Assembly (NCBI GenBank): GCA_023091735.1
Contig: JALKBU010000176.1
Coordinates: 1-64,000, forward strand
Origin: Trichomonas tenax
Lineage: Eukaryota; Parabasalia; Trichomonadida; Trichomonadidae
Length of the DNA: 64,000 nucleotides
Direction of reading: 5' to 3'
Positions 1 to 10,490 of the stretch are shown piece by piece; the first letter of the stretch is position 1, and each line of letters begins with the position of its first letter. A program made the translations under genes and the position numbers. Under the pieces are notes generated by a model. The model did no database searches. It saw only the letters and a list, made by a program, of their open reading frames with translations, and had not been told where the DNA came from.

Positions 1-107
1 TTACATTAAAGGGGAATCTTGCTTAGCTCCGACATTCAAAATTAACCCCTAAAATCAACGCCTAAAATAACCCGGACACCTTAAATAAACGTCCGAATCC
101 TAACGTC

Positions 108-362
108 AACGTGAAAAATAACGAGGTTCGACACTTTTCATTAACGTACAGACACTATTTTTCGAAATAAACCCTTGTTCGACACTTCCCAAACTTGACA
201 GCTCACCCTTCGGGTCAAACAACAACAATATCGTTTGCCACTTTAACCTTAAAAGGTAAAAATGAGGCTCTCCGCCTTATTGGGGGTCATGAATCCTAAA
301 TTAGATCCTAACCCCGGGACGAAGGCGAGCTTGCTCGCCGGATGTCCCCATGTGTGTGTGTG
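108..362 (+). mobile_element. Maverick/Polinton-derived noncoding fragment
   Basis: This stretch closely matches positions 57297-57575, which lie directly upstream of a Maverick structural-type gene. Shared landmarks in the same order are AACGAGGT, ACACTTTTCATTAACGTACA, CTTTAACCTTAAAAGGT, AATGAGGCTCTC, ATCCTAAATTAGATCC, the GGCGAGCTTG hairpin and a short GT run. No coding sequence follows the GT run here, so the copy looks cut off from its gene. That it belongs to a Maverick is inferred from the second copy. Confidence 0.6.
316..348 (+). promoter_or_regulatory. Two-stem structured leader, copy 1
   Basis: Outer stem GGGAC (316-320) pairs with GTCCC (344-348). Inner stem GGCGAG (324-329) pairs with CTCGCC (334-339). 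The loop is CTTG and the unpaired linkers are GAA and GGAT. A GT-repeat follows at once. The same architecture with different but still paired stems is found at 57525-57558 and, on the minus strand, at 43852-43885. The structure is seen directly; a role as an RNA leader is inference. Confidence 0.6.
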
Positions 363-364
363 TT

Positions 365-1339
365 CAGATCTCCAAACCATTACAAAAATATGCAGAAATA
401 ATACCAGAAAGCTCTAGCTTATCCATATATCAACAATACCTGCATATTCTTATCGCTTAATTATCGAAAAACGCTTACAATCACAATAGTTTTTCGCTTT
501 TTTTCCTAAAAATATGCGATAACCTCGAATTTTCATTTGTCCAATGTTATAGGTGCGTGGAATACTATTCCTAGACCCTTGTGCATATAATTTTTTGGTT
601 TGCTACTAGGTGACCTATATGCATTTCCGGCCTCCATATGCATATATGTTTTATATGCATATAGGATTTCATATGCACACAGAATTCTATATGCATATAG
701 GTTTCCATATGCATATGTAAAATTCATATGCATATGTATAAGTTAAATACATATGTATAATTCATATGCATATAAGGCAAATAATTGCATTTTGTGTTGT
801 TTTATGCATATACTTGTTCTATGTGCTATTTGTAAATTCAGTAATAGGTATTTCTCATATTAAAAATAGATGATATTTCATATTTAATGGTTATGGCTTT
901 CAGGTTTTCAAGAACAAAAGAAAAGAGGAAAAAGTTCTAGCATAAAAAATGCAATATTCGCAGAATTAAATGATATTTTTTATGTAGTACCACAATAAAT
1001 AATTATAATAATGATATTTAGTATTTATTTAATTACAATAAAAGCACTTTGAAATAAATAATAAAAGAAGTGAAATGGCATCCTACAGTTACAAATCGGT
1101 ATTAATTTAAATTTAATTTAATTGAATATATGATTGAATAGATATGTGTAATTTGATGACATAAACGATATTATTTGCTGATATAATTTGTGACCTTCTT
1201 AACCTTATTTTTATAAAGCCCGCTCGGACCAATAAAAATCTTCATATCTTTGAATTGATTTATACTAATACTTTTAAACAATGATATAGTCAACAGCAAC
1301 TTAGAAATGAATATTAATATTCATTTAGTTAGACGTGAT
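365..1339. repeat. AT-rich gap with ATATGCATAT repeat
   Basis: From about 600 to 810 the palindrome ATATGCATAT recurs roughly every 20 bases (CATATGCATATAGG, CATATGCATATGTA and variants) as an imperfect tandem array. The rest of the gap is AT-rich and shows no gene-like reading frame; the 66-codon frame across the repeat is a by-product of it. Confidence 0.6.
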
Positions 1340-1822
1340 TCCCATTACCAGCATTCCAGGATATTCCGAAAAATTTCAACTCTTTTTTAAATAAATGCCA
1401 AAAATTCTGCTGTTTCTCAAGTATGCGGGATCACTCCAATATGGAACAACCCCACATGCTTGAGCAGCAACATAATTTTTGGCATCAACACTCTAGTGAT
1501 ATTCTGAGAGGTGTTTTTGGCTGAAATCTCAATGCTGCTCCATCATAGAGGGTTGATACATGATGGAGCTACCCCATATTATGGAGCAGCACTGTGATTT
1601 CAGCTAAAAATAAAAGTGCAGATAATTTGAGATTCTGGACTTTTTCAAAATATCCAGGAATGCTAATGTTAGATCCACTACCCATCAATAGGCAGTCATT
1701 CTAGCACCAATATTCCTAGATATTTTGAAATAGTCCAGAATCATCTAAAATTAACTTTTTTTTAAATAAATATAAAAAAACTCTGCTGCTGCTCAAGCAT
1801 CTGGGATCACACAATATGGAAC
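1340..1822. repeat. Nested direct and inverted repeat unit
   Basis: A segment at about 1346-1450 (TTCCAGGATATTCC, TTTTTTAAATAAAT, TCTGCTG, GGGATCAC, AATATGGAACA) returns in direct orientation at about 1711-1820. Between them lie two inverted pairs: GGCTGAAATCTCAATGCTGC (about 1519-1538) with the complementary stretch near 1580-1605, and ATTCTGGACTTTTTCAAAATA (about 1632) with its complement near 1720-1745. No terminal duplication was recognised, so its class is unknown. Confidence 0.5.
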
Positions 1823-1825
1823 ACG

Positions 1826-2374
1826 TTGCATGCGATTTCATTGGTTATATGCAAGCTAATTTCGATTTCAGATGTGAATACAGTCAATTTTCATGAGTTA
1901 GATATCATAACTCCTGCAATTGAATTATTTGGTTCATCTGAAGACGAATTGAAACATGCAGGTTTGCAAATATTCCTAGCTTTTTCAAATACATCTTATT
2001 TTAATGTTAATGCATTCATTGAAATTATCCAGCAACAATTAGCAAATGTTTACTCAAGTGAAGTGCATTTATCTATTTTAATTCAAATTTTTAGTAATTT
2101 GATTGCACAAAAGTTTAATGAAAACATACAGTGCCTGTATCATAATGTGTTACATGCAAGTATTGAGCTAGTTTTACCAAACTTAAGTGCATTTTCTCAT
2201 CTTCTAAATCTTTTATTGGAGCATTTCTCGCAATATTCGTCATACTCAAGGTCAGAACTACATTATTTCATGGAGCACTTAACCATCAATCAGATTCATG
2301 AATTATTTTGTTATGCTGAAAATGAAATAGTCGAGCATTTCTATCCGGATAGAATCTCAACGAGCAGGTTGTAG
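1826..2374 (+). pseudogene. Helical (ARM-like) protein fragment
   Basis: A 182-codon frame rich in Leu, Ile, Asn and Ser with amphipathic-helix spacing. It resembles the large ARM/HEAT-like trichomonad proteins at 34519-35868 and 52475-53935 in composition and in its acidic, Leu-rich helices. It starts directly at the edge of the nested repeat at 1340-1822, with no initiator motif and an unlikely N-terminus. It is therefore best read as the C-terminal remnant of a larger gene cut by a repeat insertion. No domain was recognised with certainty, and it could be a short intact gene. Confidence 0.4.
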
Positions 2375-3118
2375 TACATTATGAGCTAGTATTACCACTA
2401 CTGGGATTTTTGTACCTTCTTCTTATTATTGAGATAATTTTAGTTGAATTTTCGCCTTTCACGGTGGTATAGCTGATTTTATATCTTGTTATAAAAATTT
2501 TTCTAAAATATGTGAACCATATAGGGTGATTCTGTACCTGTCTGTGCAGAACGTAACAGAAGAAAAATCAATGAAAAATCTTTTGACTGCCAAATTTACG
2601 GAAATTTTTGTACGCACAGTTTCCGTAAAGGGGCGGCGCACAGCGCCACCATTCATGGTGTTAAAGATTGTGAAATCAAACAACTTGAAAGATGGAAATC
2701 TTCTTGTTATACAAAATATACCTCAATTTCAACAAATAAAGCTGCTGATGCTTTTGCTAGGCAAATGACTGAATAAAAATCAACTAATTTTCACCACTTT
2801 TTCAAAAAATAACCTGAAAAGTGAAAAATATATTTTTTAGCATTCAAATTTGAATGAAAAGAATTTTGTTATTTTATTTATAACACAATATTTTTATCTA
2901 ATAAATATAAAGGAAATCATGGTGGTTCTTCACCATATTAGTAACAAGAAATTATATTCAGCATTTAACGAGATATTAATTTTTTCAAAATTGAACATTC
3001 TGCTTCTTATAAGAGCAAGAGAAGTATGTATATAGGAAAACATTTAAGAATAAAACTCTTACATATTGAAAATTGATTAACCTTAAATGATGAATAACAA
3101 AAAATTGACATTTATAAA
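2375..3118. other. Intergenic, with one GC-rich mini-hairpin
   Basis: AT-rich and without a convincing gene. At 2635-2647 there is a GC-rich mini-hairpin, GGCGC-ACA-GCGCC, lying in a short open frame (2526-2768) that has no family resemblance. Similar hairpins occur in Maverick-derived DNA elsewhere in the window. Confidence 0.4.
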
Positions 3119-4126
3119 ATGTTTCTGCTTTTAAGTTTGGCTTCTGCCACAACGACTTATTCATCTCCTGGAACATACCCCTTCACTTTCACGTTCAGCG
3201 ACAATGTATTGTATGTGTTTCCAGCAAAGTTAACTTATGAAGTTTATGTTATGGTCATCGATGAACCTACTTATTCATTCAAAATGATTAACATCGACAC
3301 CAACCGTGAATCATCTACTTACTCTCACGGCATCAAACTTGCAACAGGGTATAAATATAAACTCAAATATAGTGGTTTTGACAGGACATTCAAAATTATA
3401 ATTTGGATCACGGAAAGCGGATTTTGCAAAAAGCAAGTTTATGCTAAAGGTGACATCGATCTTAGCTTCGATACCTACGCTGGTAGTAATCTTTGCGTTT
3501 TCGTTTATTATGAGGACTTCTCCTACAAGCAAACTGTAACACCAGATAGATATACTAATTCTGCGATTGCGCTATTCTCTGATGGAACGTACTCAACAAG
3601 CCGTTCTGGAACTGTTTCCTCTAAATGGACCGTTATGAAGGTCAATAAATCAACATACAATTCATATTCCTTGAGAGTTACAGCTACATATTCATATGAA
3701 AAAATATCTTTATGTTATGTCAATGATTTCGCAACAGTTTCTTCCGATGGAACAGTTTCAACTTATTCATCCACTTTCTATGATAAGACTTGTGTATTTC
3801 TGAGTGCTAAATTGGCAGGTTGGGCTATTGGCTTAATTGTTCTCGCTGTCATCATTGTGATTGTTATCCCTATCGCAATATACGCATGCTGCTGTGGAAT
3901 TGCTTGCTGTGCCACAAGATCAATCTCAAGAGCGCCAAGAAATGTCGAAATCAACATGCCAATCATGCAGCAACAGCCACAAGCTCCTTACTACGCTCCA
4001 GCTCCTCAGCCACAGTATCCACAGCAACCACAGTACCCACAACAGCCATACCAGCAACAATACCAGCAACCTCAATACCCACAGTATCAACAGCAGTATC
4101 AACAGCAATATCCACAGCAGAAATAA
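3119..4126 (+). CDS. Single-pass membrane protein with Cys cluster and Q/P/Y-rich tail
   Basis: 335 aa. Residues 1-11 are a short hydrophobic N-terminus ending in small residues, a probable signal peptide. An ectodomain of about 220 residues is rich in Tyr, Ser and Thr. One transmembrane helix spans about 233-256 and is followed at once by Cys 257-259 and 263-264, a plausible palmitoylation cluster. The cytoplasmic tail to residue 335 is a repetitive Gln-Pro-Tyr sequence (YPQQPQYPQQ units). The layout is that of a type I surface protein; the function is unknown. A tandem copy with a premature stop follows at 4252-5190. The TM region, the Cys cluster and the NMPIM motif after it are the best-conserved parts between the two. 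The ATG at 3119 follows an A-rich leader directly. The repetitive tail is likely to vary between copies. Confidence 0.75.
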   Translation: MFLLLSLASATTTYSSPGTYPFTFTFSDNVLYVFPAKLTYEVYVMVIDEPTYSFKMINIDTNRESSTYSHGIKLATGYKYKLKYSGFDRTFKIIIWITESGFCKKQVYAKGDIDLSFDTYAGSNLCVFVYYEDFSYKQTVTPDRYTNSAIALFSDGTYSTSRSGTVSSKWTVMKVNKSTYNSYSLRVTATYSYEKISLCYVNDFATVSSDGTVSTYSSTFYDKTCVFLSAKLAGWAIGLIVLAVIIVIVIPIAIYACCCGIACCATRSISRAPRNVEINMPIMQQQPQAPYYAPAPQPQYPQQPQYPQQPYQQQYQQPQYPQYQQQYQQQYPQQK

Positions 4127-4251
4127 TTTTTAAGTAAAGGGTTAATTTCACCAACTGCTTTTTTGAGCATCATATTTCAGCAAAAAAGTGACAAATCTTA
4201 GTTCCTCAGAAAAATTGAAAAAATGTAAATTTATAACAATCTTTTTTGTTC

Positions 4252-5190
4252 ATGAGCTTTGCTTTTTCAACTACATATTCAAATATAGGAACATACGACG
4301 CCTATTTATCTGCTTCCCGCGACACCGTTTATACCAATACTTCCAGCAAAAACTATGACATTTAAGTTTTAATCATCAGTGGTCCGACTTACTTCTTCGA
4401 CATAATTAATACAGACACTAACAAAATACCAAACACTGACAGGGCCGGCATTAAACTCGCCTCGGGATACAAATATAAACTCAAATATGGTGGTTCAAAC
4501 AAATTCCATATTGTTATTTGGATCACACAATTCGGATTTTGCACAAGAACAGTTTATGCTAAAGGTGATATATCGATTAATTTTCGAAGAACTTCAGAAA
4601 GAAATCTTTGCGTTTTCGTTTATTATAGAACCTTCTCTTTCAATAGGAGAGAACCATCCCATCTTAGCGGAAAAGTTCGCTTCGATGATGGAACAATCAA
4701 TGAAGAATCATCAGGAGATGTTTCTGCAAAATACGCTGTTATGAAGGCTGATTATTATTATAGTCAATATTCCCTAAAAATCACCACTGCTACCAATTCA
4801 GAAGACAAAATAACGCCATGTTCAGCAAAGGATTTTGCAGAGGTTTCATCAAATGGAAGCGTTGCCGAACCCAGCAGTGATGGATTTACATATTCTTGTG
4901 TTGTATTCATACCTCCTAATATTAGTGATTGGCTCATTGCCTCAATTGTCGTTGCTGCCATCATTGTTATTGCTATTCCCATTGTAATCTACGCATGCTG
5001 CTGCGGATTTGCATGCTGTGCCGCAAAATCATTGGCAAGCAGAAATGATGAGATCAACATGCCAATCATGGAACCTCAACAGTCTAAGGCTGCCTATTAT
5101 GATCCTGCTTATCAACCACCGTATTCGCAGCAACCATACGAACAATCTCAGTATCTTTTATATCAACAACAATATCCTGATCAGAAATAA
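4252..5190 (+). pseudogene. Tandem paralogue of the surface protein, one premature TAA
   Basis: The frame opens at ATG 4252 and stays open to 5190 except for one in-frame TAA at 4363-4365 (codon 38). It aligns along its length with the upstream gene: the DTN motif, a KLASGYKYKLKY-like segment, WIT, FVYY, the TM segment, the CCCGFACC cluster, NMPIM and a short Tyr/Gln tail. The hydrophobic start of the upstream copy is not retained, so the signal peptide is doubtful. A 149-codon frame beginning at 4741 holds the TM and tail and could be read alone, but it would lack the ectodomain. One lesion in 313 codons suggests recent inactivation, an assembly error, or an allele. Confidence 0.7.
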
Positions 5191-5903
5191 TTTTCATCTA
5201 AAGGACTCGGCTTTTTACCCTTCTTCATACTTCTTAAGAATGATGTTCTTGTGGTATTCTTTTTTTTTCTTGTGGCAATTTTTAATTTGAAAAAAATAGT
5301 GAGAAAAGTTTGAAATCTCGATTGCAATTTGACTGTGAATTATGGATAATTGAAATATCAGTTTCTCTGATCCTTTTTTGAATCAAGATGATAAATAGTC
5401 AACATGTAAATCGAATGTAGAAATATTTAATATCTTAAGAGATTAGTAAAATCATGATTGTGTGATAAACATCATAATTTTTTGTCAACTTTAAGTTGTC
5501 TATATCGAATATGAAAAAGCATGTTGCAGATAATGAAATAAACATAAATTATACAGATATTAGTAACATTACATGTGGATATGATAAATACGGTATTTCG
5601 ACTGAATATCCTTTTTCTATATGCTGCAATTATGTATATCATCTAAAATAATTATGGAAATCATATGATATGAATTTAATTGATTTTTCAACAGCAATTC
5701 CAAATCAGCGCTGGCGTTGTCAGCAATATTCAATGCGAGTGCAGATTCCAAGCAAAATTCCGATCTCCGCTGATTTCAAATAAAGAAGAAGCTTCATTTT
5801 CATACTAGTTTTTCGGATTTTTATTTATACTGATGAGAAGATCTATAATAAGTCTGCTTTTATGTGGTAAATACAAAATGTATAAATTCGACATTTGTTA
5901 GAA
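5191..5903. other. AT-rich intergenic gap
   Basis: No gene-like frame, RNA gene or clear repeat was seen between the paralogue tail and the BspA-like ORF on the opposite strand. Confidence 0.5.
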
Positions 5904-7514
5904 TCAAATTATAAACAATATGTAAAATGATTTAGAAAATGAAAAGATTTTCTTCCTAGCTATATATTTTCTTGTAAATCGGGGACATTTTTTTAAACAT
6001 CTTTCTGGAACAGCAGATTGGAAAATATTGATTAAACTCGGTTCTGTGATAAATCCACATGGAAGTGATGTATCAAAAAATGATGATTCTCCAACAAACT
6101 GCAATGAGTCAACAATATTAAATGTCGATAATTTAGTACAATATCGAAATGCAGAAATATTTATAGACTGAATTGTATTGGGGAATTGAATTGAGATTAA
6201 AGATTGACATCTGTAGAATGCTTTTGATTCAATTGATATAAGATTTGGAGGCAAAATTATTTCAGATATAGATTGGCAATAATAAAAAACAGATTCATTA
6301 ATAGCATTTATGCTCACTGAATTTATCTTAAGTGAATCTAATAAATAACAATTATAAAATGAATTCATTCCGATTGACTTAATTTTAGGCAATTCTATCG
6401 ATCCGGTTAATTGCTGGCAATTATAAAATGTTCTATTTCCGATAAATTCAACATTCATTAAATTCAATGGGCCTGACAATATATAGCAATTATAAAAAGC
6501 ATATTCGCCAATAGTCTGAACATTGCTGAGGTCAGGCAAACTCGAAAGTTTTGAACAATTAATAAATGCATCCTTAGCAATCGATATTACATTTTTAAAA
6601 GTAATGGGGCCTTCTAGTTCTTGACAATTTCTAAAAGTCAATTCAGAAACTGATGTTGTTAAAGTTAGATTTGATAGATATTTTAATTTTGAGCATCTTG
6701 AAAACATTTGAAAAGAATTCGAAATCTCACAATTAAGATTAATGAATCCAACAAGATTTGAGCATCCACAAAAGGCAGAAAATCCAATATTTGTGACTTT
6801 AGATAAATTTAAAGGCCCAACAAAACCTTTGCAATCCCAGAAAGCCTGAGATCCAATTGATGTAATATTGCTAAAATCAATATTGATATCAGACAGTTTC
6901 GTGCAACGGAAGAATAAAGAATTACCAATCTTGGTAACACCGTCAAAAAGTATTGATTCATTCAAATTTTCGCAGTCCCGAAACAATCCCTGGCTATTTG
7001 CAGAAATATTGTTAAGATAAACAGGGCCTGTTAAACTTTTGCATTCTTTGAATTCAAAAGAGCCAATTCCTTTAATATTTCTTAAGTCAATTGATCCAGT
7101 GATATTATAACATTTATTAAATACATTTTTGTTCATTATTGTCACTGTTCTTAAATCAATAGTCCCATTTAAGTTTGTGCAATCCTGAAAAGCGCTATTA
7201 CCTAGTTCATTAATACCAAAAAGATTGATTGGTCCTAAAAGATTGGAGCATTGATTAAATGCATAATGATCAATTTTTGTTAATCCTGATGGAAAATAAA
7301 CATGAATTAATTTTTGATGATTTTTAAACGCTCTTTCATAAATCGTAGCCAATTTAGTGAATTGGGTTAGGTTTGCTATGACAATCTGATCTGGAACCGA
7401 TCTTAATAATGTAATTGTTGTTTCTGGTGTTTCTTGGATAATAGAACAATCATCTGTATTCTTGAGACCAATGATTTCATTATTGCTTACATTTAAATCA
7501 CATGGATTGCCCAA
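5904..7514 (-). pseudogene. BspA-like leucine-rich repeat protein, 5' end disrupted
   Basis: About 536 codons made almost wholly of 22-24 residue LRR_5/BspA repeats, with recurring patterns such as IGxxAFxxCxxL and NCxxLxGPxxLxxV. BspA-like proteins are a very large family of trichomonad surface or secreted proteins. The frame has no ATG: it opens on TTG just after an in-frame TGA. A plausible ATG at 7536-7534, in an A-rich start context, is in another frame, so one frameshift near 7505-7515 separates it from the repeats. The C-terminus ends in a short basic and hydrophobic tail (KKIFSF... YILFII), without a clear TM helix plus cytoplasmic tail. It may be a recent pseudogene or carry an assembly error. 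Family assignment is secure. Confidence 0.75.
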
Positions 7515-7727
7515 ATCGTTTCAAAACATTAAACATTTTTTCAATAAAAATGCCGATAACGTTTATTTATAATTAACCTTATTACATATTAAGTATGAAT
7601 AATAATTTGATGCATAATAAAACAACCCTCTATATTCTCTTGAGAGAGTTAACATATGTAATGAAAATGTCACCAAAAAAATGAGCATTATAAACACTAT
7701 ATTTATATATCAAAACAAAAAGTAAGC

Positions 7728-8594
7728 TTATATGTCAAAGTCATCAGGAGTGATCACAGTGAAGGATCCTGCATCATCTTCGAATAATGCAACAAACATC
7801 AATGAGTTACTAGAAACATGAGAAATTGGTTCGCGTCCGTATTGCTTAGATGTAACTTCTTGCATAGTCTCTGTGTTCATTATAGAAATTGTCCCATCAT
7901 TCATTCCAATGACGCAATGGTCATTTCCATAACATACAGAAGAAGAAGCACATGAAAACAAAGATGTCTTCGATAATGTTGTATAAAATGGCTCTTGTTT
8001 CTTGTAAACTGTAATTCCTGATGAATAGCAAACAACAGGATTATTATCACAAAAAAATACTGACAAAGCCTCTAAACAATGCATATCTAAGTTTGGGGGT
8101 AATTTAAATTCTGTAATATCTTTTGAAACTGTTTCCCAAACTGCTACACGAGAATTCTGATATCCAGCAAGTAAATCTAAGTTGATGAATGATATTGAAG
8201 ATGCTTTTAATATCATTTGAGAATTTTCTAAATGATCGTTAATTTCTAATGCGCGACAATCACTTAAGATTATTCCTCTGTCTTGAGTTGATGCTGCTAA
8301 GGTTGACCCTGATGCTGCTATATCGACAATATCACTAGGGCACTGTAAAACAAATTCTTCTTTATCATTTGTTCTAGGATCGTGCATATACACGAATCTA
8401 TCATCAGCGTAGTATATATTATGTTGTGCATCTGTTGTTATCGAAATTAGTGGTTTATTATGTCTTTTTGATATCGTAATTTCGTTTACTTCTGTATTAA
8501 ACACTCCGAAATGTCCAGAAGGACAAATAAAAGCGAACTCTGATGACACACCTTGAAATACATCAATGCCACTCAGAGCTTCACCAAAATCCAT
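7728..8594 (-). CDS. WD40-like beta-propeller protein
   Basis: 288 aa with a regular pattern of short beta-strand segments. Recognisable WD-repeat-like ends include YMHDPRT, AVWETVS and IGMNDGTISIMNTET, preceded by Asp-His or Ala-Ser turns. The canonical WD dipeptide is mostly degenerate, so only four to five blades can be guessed by eye. The length fits a small seven-bladed propeller acting as a scaffold. It is divergently transcribed from the GGCT-like gene, with about 130 bases between the two starts. The family call rests on pattern; the cellular role is unknown. Confidence 0.6.
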   Translation of the reverse strand: MDFGEALSGIDVFQGVSSEFAFICPSGHFGVFNTEVNEITISKRHNKPLISITTDAQHNIYYADDRFVYMHDPRTNDKEEFVLQCPSDIVDIAASGSTLAASTQDRGIILSDCRALEINDHLENSQMILKASSISFINLDLLAGYQNSRVAVWETVSKDITEFKLPPNLDMHCLEALSVFFCDNNPVVCYSSGITVYKKQEPFYTTLSKTSLFSCASSSVCYGNDHCVIGMNDGTISIMNTETMQEVTSKQYGREPISHVSSNSLMFVALFEDDAGSFTVITPDDFDI

Positions 8595-8727
8595 AATTTT
8601 TTTCTAATGTAAGCAGACCTCCTCAAATTCATTGTCACATTTTTATTCACCTTAAATTCAATTTTGCTTTGTCACTTTTCGAAATTCAATTTTGATTTGT
8701 TACTTTTTATTTTTATTTTTGAGTTTA

Positions 8728-9174
8728 ATGGAACTCGACATTGAGAAAGCGAAAAGTGAAGATGGATATTATTATTACTTCGCTTATGGTTCTAATATGA
8801 ACTTAGAGCAAATGGAGTTCAGATGTCCAGCAGCTGTAAAAGTTGGACATGGAATTCTGAATAACTATCAAGTTATCGAAGCTTTGTACGCTGATATAGA
8901 TGAAACAGAAGGTAAAATAGTTGATGGACTCGTTTGGAAAGTAAATGCAACAGATTTGGCAAGTTTAGATAAATACGAAGGATATAATTCAACTCCAAGA
9001 AGATACTTTCGATATGTTACGCCTATAGATGTAAATGGAAATATCATTCAGTGTGTTGTCTTCAAAATGACCAAAGAATGCAAAGAAGAGAGAAGCGGTA
9101 AACCATATCCAGAAGCATACCGCCTCAGGTGCCGAAAAGGTGCTGAAGATAACTTCATTCCATCTGTTTATTAA
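8728..9174 (+). CDS. Gamma-glutamylcyclotransferase-like (AIG2/GGCT fold) protein
   Basis: 148 aa from the ATG at 8728. A longer in-frame start at 8692 would add a hydrophobic stretch translated from the leader. The N-terminal YFAYGSNMN is the hallmark substrate-binding loop of the GGCT fold. It is followed by the DGLVWKV strand and LDKYEGY, whose Glu is in the position of the catalytic acid of this family. Family members release 5-oxoproline from gamma-glutamyl peptides. TCACTTTT at 8672-8679 fits the trichomonad initiator, though it lies about 50 bases upstream of the chosen ATG. The C-terminus RRKGAEDNF-like segment is specific to this protein. The exact substrate cannot be read from sequence. 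Confidence 0.8.
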   Translation: MELDIEKAKSEDGYYYYFAYGSNMNLEQMEFRCPAAVKVGHGILNNYQVIEALYADIDETEGKIVDGLVWKVNATDLASLDKYEGYNSTPRRYFRYVTPIDVNGNIIQCVVFKMTKECKEERSGKPYPEAYRLRCRKGAEDNFIPSVY

Positions 9175-9281
9175 AAATGTTTGAATTCAATCTTCATTAT
9201 TTGCAGAATCCTCACTATTTGTTGTGAAATATGATTGCTCATCTTATGGTCACTAATTCCAACGTGCTACGAAAGAAAATT

Positions 9282-9352
9282 TTCAAATCAAAAAAAAAAA
9301 TTAAATTGAAGATTTATATTGATCAAAAACAATAAAATAAATAATAATTTAG
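9282..9352. repeat. Left arm of ~70-nt inverted repeat
   Basis: The sequence reading TTTCAAATCAAAAA ... GAAGATTTATATTGATCAA ... AATAATAATTT is the near-perfect reverse complement of 10418-10490. The two arms bracket the broken transporter gene. Confidence 0.8.
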
Positions 9353-9428
9353 TGAACCTGTCACAAGATTTTATAAGATTGATAAGAAATCACCGTCCAC
9401 ACAAATAGTCACTTCATTTCGAAAGAAA

Positions 9429-10420
9429 ATGGTGAACTTCTGTGTCCGCGAACTTGTGTACAGCTTGATCATCATGGCGGCGTCTATGAACTTCGGCTAT
9501 TCATCCGATTTCACTTTATTACTCGCCCCGTGGTTCGGAGGACGCTGAGGAATCAGCACTATGAACACGACGTGGTTCAATGCTGTGCTGCCCCTCCTAG
9601 CTATAATAAAACCATTCATAACAACATTCATGCTTAACTACATGCCTCGTCGTCTTGTTTTCTGCATTCTTCAGATCATGTCTACTGTTTTGTACTTGAT
9701 CATGATGGCAACTAACGCTAAGAACTTCTGGATCATGATACTCATGAGAGCACTATTGGGTTTATTCATCGGTGGTTGCACATCAATCGCGCCAACGATG
9801 CTCGTCGAGGCTGCACCAGCTGGACTCACCGGATTCTTCGGTAACCTCAACCAGATCGGTTGCGTCATCGAAATCATCATCATGTACCTCCAAGGAAACT
9901 GGTGCGTCAACATGAACAAGAAAAACGCAGACCGCTGGTGGTCACTCGAAGTCACAAGCTCGGCAGAAGGCCGCTCGTTTGCATATCTTGCATCGGTGTC
10001 ATGCTTCTCATATTCGCCCTAAATTACAAATTCGGATGAGCAAGCTGGCTCCCGATCGTAGTCATATTCATATACATGTTCTTATTCGGCGCAGCGCTAG
10101 GACCAATACCGTGGTTCGTAGTACCAGAGCTATTCTCAGATAGCGTAAGATCAATGGGCGCATCAATGATATCAATGGCAAATCAGCTCTTCTCCTTCAT
10201 CATGATCTTTATATTCCCTTGGCTCAAGGGCAGCACAGACGCAAACGGAAAGCGCAAGAGCGGAATCGGTCACATGTGGACATCAATCATATTCGCAATA
10301 ATATCAATCATCGGCGCTGTCTTCGGATTCTTCTTCATCACTGAGCCAGAGAAGAAGGAATCTCTTGATATCGACAACAACAACGACAACAATAGCTCTG
10401 CAGACGCAGCTGAATCTTAA
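9429..10420 (+). pseudogene. MFS sugar-transporter pseudogene
   Basis: The encoded pieces belong to the major facilitator superfamily sugar-porter group: helix-like segments with R-A-L-L-G-L-F-I-G-G, an LGRRPLV loop after a deleted middle, and the PxPWFVVPELF motif typical of helix 10-11 of hexose transporters. The frame opens at ATG 9429, meets TGA at 9546-9548 (within GGR*GIS), shifts frame near 9955-9965, and meets a second TGA just before 10040 (within FG*ASW). About 330 codons remain, against roughly 450 normally. The central loop and neighbouring helices are missing, and the join lies close to 9945-9960. It is flanked by inverted repeats at 9282-9352 and 10418-10490. Codon use is richer in C-ending codons than most neighbours, as expected of a once highly expressed gene. 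Confidence 0.8.
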
Positions 10421-10490
10421 TTATTATTCATTTTATTGTTTTTGATCAATATAAATCTTCAATTTAATTTATATTTTTTGATTTGAAAAA
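10418..10490. repeat. Right arm of ~70-nt inverted repeat
   Basis: Contains AATTATTATTCATTTTATTG and TTGATCAATATAAATCTTC, the reverse complement of the arm at 9282-9352 with few mismatches. The arm begins at the stop codon of the transporter pseudogene. Confidence 0.8.

Noticed and set aside
533..733. 66-codon frame rich in YAY and MH words
   Set aside because: It is only the translation of the ATATGCATAT repeat.
9546..10050. TGA read as tryptophan or selenocysteine
   Set aside because: Several broken genes have TGA where Trp would fit, but others are broken by TAA or TAG, and intact genes such as uL30, eL13 and Ste24 use TGG. Simple nonsense mutation explains this better.
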